Of a stretch of 64,000 nt of DNA, positions 1 to 6,827 are shown piece after piece. Each line of letters opens with the position of its first letter. Position 1 is the stretch's first letter. Origin of the DNA: Burkholderia sp. 4M9327F10 (GTDB taxonomy: Bacteria; Pseudomonadota; Gammaproteobacteria; Burkholderiales; Burkholderiaceae); the NCBI RefSeq assembly GCF_005503145.1, contig NZ_SCNV01000035.1, positions 1 to 64,000 on the forward strand, given 5' to 3'. Under the pieces are notes generated by a model, which saw only the letters and a program-made list of their open reading frames with translations, was not told the DNA's origin and did not search any database. A program made the translations under genes and the position numbers.

Positions 1-112
1 AAGAAGGAGAGAAAGAAGACCCAGACACCCACCGAATAACCCGCAAAGCTGGTCCAACGGGTGGGTCAGAATTCAATGCAAATCGTGGGTCAGGATTCCG
101 CGCAAATCAACA
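1..112 (+). mobile_element. Right end of an IS21-family-like insertion sequence (partial)
   Basis: Positions 61-84 and 85-108 are two 24-bp direct repeats that each begin GTGGGTCAG and end GCAAATC. Tandem terminal repeats of this kind are typical of IS21-family ends. The element appears to end in CA at 112, and from 113 the sequence is helicase coding DNA on the minus strand. Codons 1-39 read KKERKKTQTPTE then stop on the plus strand, which could be the 3' end of an istB helper gene; that is a guess because the gene lies outside the window. Target duplication and left end cannot be seen. Confidence 0.6.
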
Positions 113-444
113 ACGGGAATCTCAAGTTCTTCGCAAAGGTCATTCAATCGCGACCATTGGTCGTTGATAAGGGCCTTCAACGGGCTGATATAGAGCACCG
201 ACCCGGTACACGGCTCGTCGCGCAGTAGATTCGACAGAATGGGAAGGAACGCAGCTTCCGTTTTCCCGGCCGCTGTCGCTGCTGCGATGATGATGTCACG
301 GTCTGCATTGATGAGCGCGGGCACGGCGCGCTCCTGCGCGTCGCGTAGCTCGGTCCACCCCTCCCTCCAGACCCAACGTCGAATCTTTTCGTGGAGCAGG
401 TCGAAGCTTCGGGAGTCAGCCGAGGCGGAAGCTGGCGAGTTCAT
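73..444 (-). pseudogene. Truncated DEAD/DEAH-box helicase (Shango SngC-like), cut by the IS end
   Basis: Only the first ~111 codons of a superfamily 2 helicase remain. They carry a Q-motif-like RDAQ (residues 34-37), Walker A ATAAGKT (56-62) and motif Ia SPLKALINDQ (87-96). After EIPV at position 113 the frame enters the IS end and stops at 73-75, before the DEAD box and the whole second RecA domain. Proteins of this Lhr/BrxH type usually exceed 1000 residues. ATG 444 was chosen because a GAGGGGG Shine-Dalgarno lies just upstream; it overlaps the ATPase gene by 29 bases. It is the third gene of the operon and almost certainly inactive unless the rest lies beyond the IS. Confidence 0.8.
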
Positions 445-1714
445 CGTCCCCCTCGGTCGCAACGTCAGCCACGCCTCCCGTATCCTTCTCGACTTCGAGC
501 GTCCCAATCAACTGCCGCCAGTCCGCCGACGGATTTTGTTCCATAACCGCTAACAGGTTAATGAACGCCGTTATCGTCGTGCGCGGTGTTCTGAAATAGG
601 TGTCACCGAGCCGCATGGCGCAATGCGCCATGAAGGCCGGAATCGCCGCCTGCGGCAAAATCGCCTTGGTCGCGTCGCCGAACGCGTGGACGATGCGAAT
701 CTTATCCAGGAGGACATAAAAGTCCTCAGGCGTGAGGCTGGCCAGCCGCATCACCGGACCGGTGTAGTCGACAAATCCATTCGTGGCGAACGTGTTTTCG
801 GCAAGCCGCGACTGAAGGGCGGTGTAGCTATAGAGCCCCCGCTTCGTATCGAGCAGAAACTCGGGGGTACCCCCAAGAACGAACCCCAATCCTTCTGCAG
901 ACCCCTGGAGTGAATCGTTGAGAATCCGCAGAATCTGCTCGTAATTGGAATTTCGCGCCTGGACATTCGCGAGCTTGTACAGGTTAACCAACTCGTCGAG
1001 GCACACCATCATGCCGCCGTACCCGGCGAGTTTGACAAACCGAGCCATGAGCTTGAGTTGGTCGTACACCGATGCGTCATCGATGATGGTGCGAACTCCC
1101 AGTGCGGTCCGGGCATCGGTCTTGGTGGAGAACTCGCCGCGCAGCCATCGAATGGCATCGCCCTTGAGCTGCTCGTTTCCCTCCTCGAAACCGCGGCAGT
1201 ATGCCGCAATAACGTCGGCGAAGTCGTATCCATTGACCATCTCGGTCAACTGATTGAGCTGCGAGCGAATCACCTCCTCGCTCGTTCGCCCGGAGGCCTT
1301 GGCTTCGGTTTTGGCCTGCCCAATGAACTTCTCTACGATACCCGCGAGCGCACCACCGTCAGGCTTCGTACGAGTCGACATGTTCTTCGCCAGTTCGGCG
1401 TACAGTGAACGTGCCTGACCACCGGAGGCATGCAATCTTCGATCAGGGTTCAGGTCCGCATGGACCGTGACCAGCTTCTTCTCGAGTGCGATGGCTCTAA
1501 CGAGATTCAGGAAGAAGGTCTTCCCCGCGCCATATTCGCCGACCACCACCCGGAAGCTCGAACCACCGTCCGCGACACGACCGATATCCTGAATCAATGC
1601 TTCCAGCTCTTTTGCGCGGCCAACCTGGATTAGATGTTGCCCGATGCGGGGAACGACGCCGGCGCGAAGGGACTGAAGAACCGCATCGCGGTCCTTCGGG
1701 CGAATTGTTGTCAT
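416..1714 (-). CDS. sngB: P-loop ATPase of a Shango-type defence operon (BrxD/DUF2791-like)
   Basis: A 432-residue P-loop ATPase. Walker A is GEYGAGKT (residues 59-66) and a Walker B-like MMVCLDELVNL lies near residue 235. The overall pattern (VGR..EL..L at the N-terminus, then the P-loop, then a long helical C-terminus) resembles the BREX-associated BrxD ATPases. It overlaps the upstream TerB gene by four bases (ATGA) and runs into the helicase gene, so the three are cotranscribed. In Shango the ATPase acts with a TerB protein and a helicase against phage. The gene is intact here although its helicase partner is broken. The defence role is inferred from gene order and domains. Confidence 0.75.
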   Translation of the reverse strand: MTTIRPKDRDAVLQSLRAGVVPRIGQHLIQVGRAKELEALIQDIGRVADGGSSFRVVVGEYGAGKTFFLNLVRAIALEKKLVTVHADLNPDRRLHASGGQARSLYAELAKNMSTRTKPDGGALAGIVEKFIGQAKTEAKASGRTSEEVIRSQLNQLTEMVNGYDFADVIAAYCRGFEEGNEQLKGDAIRWLRGEFSTKTDARTALGVRTIIDDASVYDQLKLMARFVKLAGYGGMMVCLDELVNLYKLANVQARNSNYEQILRILNDSLQGSAEGLGFVLGGTPEFLLDTKRGLYSYTALQSRLAENTFATNGFVDYTGPVMRLASLTPEDFYVLLDKIRIVHAFGDATKAILPQAAIPAFMAHCAMRLGDTYFRTPRTTITAFINLLAVMEQNPSADWRQLIGTLEVEKDTGGVADVATEGDDELASFRLG

Positions 1715-4101
1715 GAGGCTAGCCTTTGTGCAAATTCCTGATTGATTTCGACTGGGTCATCGCCGTCAGTCAGCGGTTCGTCCCAGTGGTCGAGCGAGGC
1801 TTCGTTTACCTGTTCAATTGCGCCGTCGAGCATCAGTTCCAGGTCCAATGCCGCGTCAGAGAGCTCCGAGCGAGTCCATGACGGACGTGACAGCAAAAGA
1901 CGCAAGAATGTCGAGTGCGCCTCGTCCAGTCCTAGCAGGCCTGCAGAACCCGTCTCCCGCTCCGCGGTTTCCTGGACCGGTTCTGCAACCGGGACTTCTT
2001 CTGCAAACACGTCAGCCAGTAAGGCGGAGACTTTAGCCGTCTCCTTCTGCAGCGCCTCGATTCTCGTGGTATCAAGCACAAAGACCGGTTTTGCTGAGCT
2101 GTTCGGCGTCTTCTCGGCTCCGGTTGAAACCCGCGTCGGGTTGGGAGAGCCAACAACAGCATTGCCATGCAGGTCGCCGTAGAGCTGCTGAGGGTCGAGA
2201 CCAAGCATTTGATAGAGTCTCTCCAGCATTTTTACTTCGGCCGGCGACACAAAGCCATCTGCATTCGCTGTCTGCACGAGCAGCGTCGCGACGGAAACCT
2301 TCACCTCCGCAGAAAGCGGTTCAAGCCGCTTCTTCAGGCTCGCGGGGGTGGGCGGCTGTGCAATCTGCACGGCGGCGCGAGCTTTGAGCCTGTCCTGCTG
2401 TCGGGGGGTTAATTGCCGCCACGACTCAATCTGGCGATGAATCAACGCAACTTCCTGCTCAGACGCGTTGCCGTCAGCCATCGCAATCGATGCCGCCACG
2501 TCCACCATTAGCGCGAACGTTAAGTAACTGTCGTCAACGAAATTGGTTGAGGTGCTTGGAGGCGTCGCATACAACCCGACATACTCGTCGCTCTTCGGCG
2601 TCCGCCCCGAAATTCGCGCATCCGGTTCGATAGCTACGCCGGCCTCTCCCAGAACGCGCACGAAAGCGGTTAGCTTGTCGCGCGTGATGTTCCCAGACGC
2701 CTTGAATTTTTCGAACAAGCTTCCAAAAGTCATCACGACGGTCCCGCCGGCGACAGTTGAAGCAAGTGACTCAAGCTCCAGACGAGCACTCTCTGGCCAC
2801 AATTCGACCGGCAACGTGAGCGCACTTTCCAGCGAGCCTTTCGCATCCGGATTCCGGCCCAGAAATCTGCTATATGCATTGAGCGAGTCGGAGCACTCGT
2901 TGACCAGTTGCTGGAGCTTGTTCCTCGGTCCCGTCACGGCAGCAATATCAGGCAGCGACGTAATGTAATCGGGGTACTCGATGCCCTGCAGTGCAGGGAA
3001 AGCGGTTTGCGCGGACACCTTCAGCTTTGTCTTGTTCGCTGTCAGCTTCATGCCATCGCGGAATTGCTCTCGATATTTCCGACGGAACAATTGGCGAAAT
3101 TCGTCCTCGCAGCGAGTCACGGGGGTTCGCTTATATACGCCACCGTCGCCAAGCGCCCAGGCAAGCGCCCAATCTGAAGGCACCGGCTTCTTATCGACCG
3201 CAGCCTGACCAAACGCCACGCGTATGCTCAGTGGTACCTCGAACGCGCTGCTGATTGTCCCCGGCACCTGGTCGTACTGGCGTTGAGGGTGGGTTAGATG
3301 GACGAAAATGAACTCAAGCAGGCCATCGATGTGAACGGTCCGCAAAACGTTCGAATAAATCGACTTCAGACGCTTCAGTTCACTTGCGATGGCTTCAAAT
3401 TCGCCTTTTTGCACCTTTCCTTGAATCCCATCGAAAAGGACGCGCCTCTCGAGACCGTAAAGGTAAAAAAGGGCAAAGCTTCGATGCAATCGCAGGTCAG
3501 AGCGGTCGGAAGCCAGCCACTGAAGGTATGCGCCACGTTGCTCGGCCGAAAAGGACTGATAGCTTAGCCAGTAGTCCTCCGACCCGGCGGAGAGGTCGCT
3601 AGCTGTCGTAGCGACATTTGCCTTCGGATTCACGACGCACGCATCCAAGCTGGTCGCCTCCACGCGCTTGGGTACACCCAGGTAGAACATACCCCCTGTA
3701 ATCGCTACGCCGCTAATCTCCACCTTTTCGCCGGGGCCCACCCATCGAACGCCGACTGCGGTGTCAAGCGCGGGCCGCGCAATTCGATAGGACGAAGAGG
3801 GTGAATCTGCTGACAGGGTGACTGTCAGGAATTCGTCGTCGGACTGGGCGCGACGGCCAATATTGGTGGGCGGCATCGAGGAGCTTGAGCTAGGGCCGTG
3901 TGGTGCAGCAGGAGGCGGATGGTTGCTGCTGGTAGCAGGTCCTTGTTCCTTCTTCTTGCCGAAGATAGCCACAAGCACACAGCCGAGCACAAAGACGAGG
4001 AACACGGTCCACCCGCCCTTCGGGGCAAATATGATGGCCATGACGATGGCCACAACCAGCGTGCCCGCGCCGGAACCCGATTTTTTCGCCTTCCGGCCCA
4101 T
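1711..4101 (-). CDS. sngA: TerB-domain membrane protein of a Shango-type defence operon
   Basis: A 796-residue protein with two hydrophobic segments at the N-terminus (about residues 13-29 and 31-47), a low-complexity Pro/Ser linker, then a TerB-N-like region (about 90-350), a TerB helical core with two acidic calcium-site-like turns (MADGNASEQE and NADGFVSPAE, about 540-640), and a TerB-C-like acidic tail. TerB modules are known from tellurite-resistance and phage-defence systems and probably anchor or sense at the membrane. First gene of the operon, preceded by GAGAGATTGAGACC, which supplies a Shine-Dalgarno. The gene is intact. Assignment to Shango rests on the TerB-ATPase-helicase order. 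Confidence 0.75.
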   Translation of the reverse strand: MGRKAKKSGSGAGTLVVAIVMAIIFAPKGGWTVFLVFVLGCVLVAIFGKKKEQGPATSSNHPPPAAPHGPSSSSSMPPTNIGRRAQSDDEFLTVTLSADSPSSSYRIARPALDTAVGVRWVGPGEKVEISGVAITGGMFYLGVPKRVEATSLDACVVNPKANVATTASDLSAGSEDYWLSYQSFSAEQRGAYLQWLASDRSDLRLHRSFALFYLYGLERRVLFDGIQGKVQKGEFEAIASELKRLKSIYSNVLRTVHIDGLLEFIFVHLTHPQRQYDQVPGTISSAFEVPLSIRVAFGQAAVDKKPVPSDWALAWALGDGGVYKRTPVTRCEDEFRQLFRRKYREQFRDGMKLTANKTKLKVSAQTAFPALQGIEYPDYITSLPDIAAVTGPRNKLQQLVNECSDSLNAYSRFLGRNPDAKGSLESALTLPVELWPESARLELESLASTVAGGTVVMTFGSLFEKFKASGNITRDKLTAFVRVLGEAGVAIEPDARISGRTPKSDEYVGLYATPPSTSTNFVDDSYLTFALMVDVAASIAMADGNASEQEVALIHRQIESWRQLTPRQQDRLKARAAVQIAQPPTPASLKKRLEPLSAEVKVSVATLLVQTANADGFVSPAEVKMLERLYQMLGLDPQQLYGDLHGNAVVGSPNPTRVSTGAEKTPNSSAKPVFVLDTTRIEALQKETAKVSALLADVFAEEVPVAEPVQETAERETGSAGLLGLDEAHSTFLRLLLSRPSWTRSELSDAALDLELMLDGAIEQVNEASLDHWDEPLTDGDDPVEINQEFAQRLAS

Positions 4102-4557
4102 GGTCTCAATCTCTCGCGTCTTTTGATTATGCGGGTTGACTCATTCCGTCATTGCCGCCATTTTCGGGAAGTATATTACGACCGAAAGAAAGTGACCTCG
4201 GAACGGAGCCGGTTCAGATTACCGCTTTCCTCGCTCTTCCGTGACTAAGCCGATACCGCGCAGATACCCAAAATCGCTTCCGAACACCCAACCTGCAGTT
4301 GCTCCCATGAACACAAGTCTGCGCGTAGTGGACGAAGTCTGATTTGGTGAAGCGAGGGGCGTTCGGCCGGCAGTTCGTTGGATTGGGAAACCGGACGCCG
4401 ACTCGCCCATTGGTACTTCCCCACAAATGGCATCGCTATAGTGGCAACGGAAACATCAACTGCCACCGACAACGGATTCAGCCGCAAGTTTGCGCTCACT
4501 CACATCACGCGACTATGCGCCAACCTTCTCGACTTCATCCTTGCCGACGCGGCAGCA
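4102..4557. other. Intergenic stretch upstream of the TerB gene
   Basis: About 455 bases with no reading frame I can support. On the minus strand a TATACT hexamer near 4170 could be a -10 element for the defence operon, but I see no matching -35. Overlapping short frames on both strands lack ribosome sites and recognisable motifs. Confidence 0.4.
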
Positions 4558-5715
4558 TTATTCGACCGTATCGCCGCGCGGCCCATCCACATCATCCCAG
4601 TGGCACACTACTGTCGGGTCCAGCCAGTCTGCCGCACGACGAATCCAGTCCGCGTCAATCACACCGTTGCTCGAAGACAGTTTTTCGGTTTGGAACTTGT
4701 CGGCAAGGTTCCTCAACCGATTTGCCCGCTCAAGTTTAGCCGCCCACTCTTCGACTTGCTTGAGACGCCCCAGCGCCAGCGTTCGTAATTCGGTCTGGAG
4801 CCGCTCCTCCGCGGCCTTGGCTTCAGCAATGACTTGGCGCTTCGCGTCAATTTCGGCTTTCACGCGCCGGCGTATTGAGAGCTCACGAAGTCGGCCGACA
4901 AATGCCACGATTTTGGTTTCAACGGACGCGCTCCGACTGTCGCCAATTTTCGCCAACTCATAGCTGCTATTTGGCTCGGTCACCGCAATATCGAACTCAC
5001 CCGTTGAATGATATTCGTACTGCTGGGTGTGGAAGTTGAATCCAACTTCTTCGTTCTTCTGTCGTTGTTCGCGCGTCAGAGGCATTGGCTCCCGCTGGCT
5101 GCGCTCGCGGACATTGAACGACAGGTTGAGGTCAAGTATGGAGACGAATACGGGGCCGTCGGCCTTAGCGCTGGCGGAAAGAGCGTAGCCGGCAGCCAAC
5201 AGCGATTCGAGCACGAGATTGAGAAGCAGCACCGCACGGAAGCTGTTCGCCTGTGACGCGGCAACACACACGAGCCCAGGTCCGTCGCAGAGCTGCCAGC
5301 CCCTTGCATCGCTGACCTTGCCCTCGAGCCTCTTCGCGACTCGCTTGGCTAGCGGCAAACAGTCCTCCAGGGATGTCCGCAGGCGTAGGTTTGGTATCGC
5401 AGGGCGATGCGGCAAGTCCTCCTCAAGACTTTCCCGATATCGGGCATCAAACTCGTCGTCTAACGGCGTAACGTACCTAGAACGGCGATAAGTCGTTGGT
5501 CCCTTCGTCACGCCAAGGGGCGGCCTCTTCGCGGCCCGGCCTGCCGCCAATTTCGCCCAATAGCCCACCGGGGGAAGCGGCACTTCGAGGTCCAGGCATA
5601 TTTTCCGAAGTCCGACGTCGGAAATCGCATAGCGTTTCGCCACCTTGGTAACCGGCTCGGTCCACACTTGCTCGTAAAGCTCCTCGCGATGAAAGTCAGT
5701 GTATTCCCAACCCAT
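4558..5715 (-). CDS. Hypothetical protein with N-terminal helix-turn-helix-like region
   Basis: A 385-residue protein. The first ~60 residues (EELYEQVWTEPVTKVAKRYAI followed by SDVGLRKIC and PLPPVGYWAKL) look like a resolvase/sigma-type helix-turn-helix. I recall the same opening in many uncharacterised proteins found on genomic islands. The C-terminal third (about 270-350) is a charged coiled coil rich in Glu, Lys and Arg. There is no catalytic motif. It is oriented like the defence operon but 455 bases upstream with its own space for a promoter, so a functional link is only positional. Confidence 0.65.
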   Translation of the reverse strand: MGWEYTDFHREELYEQVWTEPVTKVAKRYAISDVGLRKICLDLEVPLPPVGYWAKLAAGRAAKRPPLGVTKGPTTYRRSRYVTPLDDEFDARYRESLEEDLPHRPAIPNLRLRTSLEDCLPLAKRVAKRLEGKVSDARGWQLCDGPGLVCVAASQANSFRAVLLLNLVLESLLAAGYALSASAKADGPVFVSILDLNLSFNVRERSQREPMPLTREQRQKNEEVGFNFHTQQYEYHSTGEFDIAVTEPNSSYELAKIGDSRSASVETKIVAFVGRLRELSIRRRVKAEIDAKRQVIAEAKAAEERLQTELRTLALGRLKQVEEWAAKLERANRLRNLADKFQTEKLSSSNGVIDADWIRRAADWLDPTVVCHWDDVDGPRGDTVE

Positions 5716-6047
5716 CTTCGTACCCCCGAAGAAAGAAGTCGAACCAAAGCAATCGTCTACGCGAGCGAAGAAATGCAGCGCAGACGGGGCATACCTGTTA
5801 CATCAGAGTGGCAAAACCAGACTGGCACGGCCGTCGCTTGCAGTCTGGGGATAGCGAGCGCCGAGACCGTGCCGTTTCAGTTTCCGGACAGAACGTACGG
5901 TAGCCGGCGCCAAACTTCCAGACGGGGTTGCCGCCATCGGTATCGGTGACCTGTTGGCGACGCGCCGGCCGGCAATGCTGAAGAACCAACGAGCCACTCG
6001 CGAGTTAGTTTTTCCAGAACGGCATATCGACCGTAAATGTGAAAATG
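5716..6047. other. Intergenic stretch at the island edge
   Basis: About 330 bases with long but unconvincing frames on both strands. None has a ribosome site or a familiar motif. It lies between accessory genes and the decayed rhomboid fragment and may be scar DNA. Confidence 0.3.
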
Positions 6048-6176
6048 TCAGGCCAGACGGCGTAGCGTTTGTCGCGACAGCCGTGCGGCAATGATGCCGC
6101 CTATTGCACCGCCGAGATGGCTCTGCCACGACACTCCCGGGTAAATTGGCAGCAGGCCGTGGCGGCGCTGAATTGA
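6048..6176 (-). pseudogene. C-terminal fragment of a rhomboid-family intramembrane protease
   Basis: In one minus-strand frame this stretch reads ...HGLLPIYPGVSWQSHLGG, then AIGGIIAARLSRQ and a TGA at 6048-6050. The GVSWQSHLGG..GG pattern matches the last transmembrane helix of rhomboid proteases, where the histidine of the catalytic dyad sits. No start codon or upstream rhomboid helices are present; the preceding DNA is very GC rich and unrelated. It is best read as the tail of a gene cut by an insertion or deletion. The identification depends on a short match. Confidence 0.45.
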
Positions 6177-6306
6177 GAGCGCTCGGGCACTGCGGTGCGT
6201 TTTTGTTGCGCGCGCGGCCGCCAAGTGGGAGGTGGCGCGGGGGACCGGACCGGTGCCCGGGCACGGAGCTGACCGGGGTGAAGAGAGGCGGAGCCGGCGG
6301 GAGAGC

Positions 6307-6324
6307 CCGGGGCCGAAGCCCCGG
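6307..6324. repeat. GC-rich perfect hairpin with CGAA tetraloop
   Basis: CCGGGGC (6307-6313) and GCCCCGG (6318-6324) form a perfect 7-bp stem around CGAA. No T-run follows on either strand, so it is not a standard terminator. It lies in an unusually GC-rich patch (about 6190-6340). Confidence 0.45.
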
Positions 6325-6345
6325 TACGCCCGCTCGATAGATTCA

Positions 6346-6685
6346 TTCCGTGACAGTTTTTTCGGAATTTCCCGTCGAAATCGGGCGATTTTGGGTCACA
6401 GGATTAGAAGCGTTTACGCTGCAAAATCAAACGCTTGCAGACGAATAACAGCTTCTTCTGGGGAGGTTGCGCTGTTGTGTAACGACTTCTAATCCATATT
6501 GCCACACACCGAGCGCCGATCGCCCTATGCGGCTCCACCGTCAACGACTTCGCCAGTTTTCGACAGTTCTCCACGTTGTTCCGTCCCTTTCTTATATGTC
6601 AGGCAGAGCTGCACGTGACTGACTTCATTCTCTCGGACCAGCCCCTGTAGAAAGAGAAGCTGACTTACAGACTGTCAGATCCTCC
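6346..6685. other. AT-richer intergenic stretch upstream of the anthranilate operon
   Basis: Lower GC than its surroundings and no supported reading frame. It forms the left part of the upstream region of the catabolic operon. I see no further recognisable sites here beyond the direct repeat and promoter listed separately. Confidence 0.35.
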
Positions 6686-6725
6686 CGACCGTCTATATTT
6701 TTCTTCGACCGACTATATTTCTTCC
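6686..6725. promoter_or_regulatory. 20-bp tandem direct repeat upstream of the anthranilate operon
   Basis: Two adjacent 20-bp units start CGACCGTCTATATTT (6686) and CGACCGACTATATTT (6706). They differ at only a few positions and end about 45 bases before the -35 box. Their position suggests a regulator binding site; which protein binds is unknown. Confidence 0.45.
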
Positions 6726-6769
6726 GATCACCTGATAACGTCCCTTACTTCCACCTCCTCACAATTTAC

Positions 6770-6798
6770 TTGACACCTAAAATATCGAGGACTAAATT
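6770..6798 (+). promoter_or_regulatory. Sigma-70 promoter of the anthranilate operon
   Basis: A perfect -35 TTGACA (6770-6775) is followed after exactly 17 bases by TAAATT (6793-6798), a good -10. The first start codon of the operon lies 30 bases downstream, preceded by the ribosome site CTGGAG. Confidence 0.7.
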
Positions 6799-6827
6799 AC
6801 ATTCCAGAATCTCACTGGAGCACCAGC

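Noticed and set aside
4378..4788. 136-codon plus-strand frame
   Set aside because: Half of it is antisense to the hypothetical gene at 4558-5715, and the rest lacks a ribosome site or motif.
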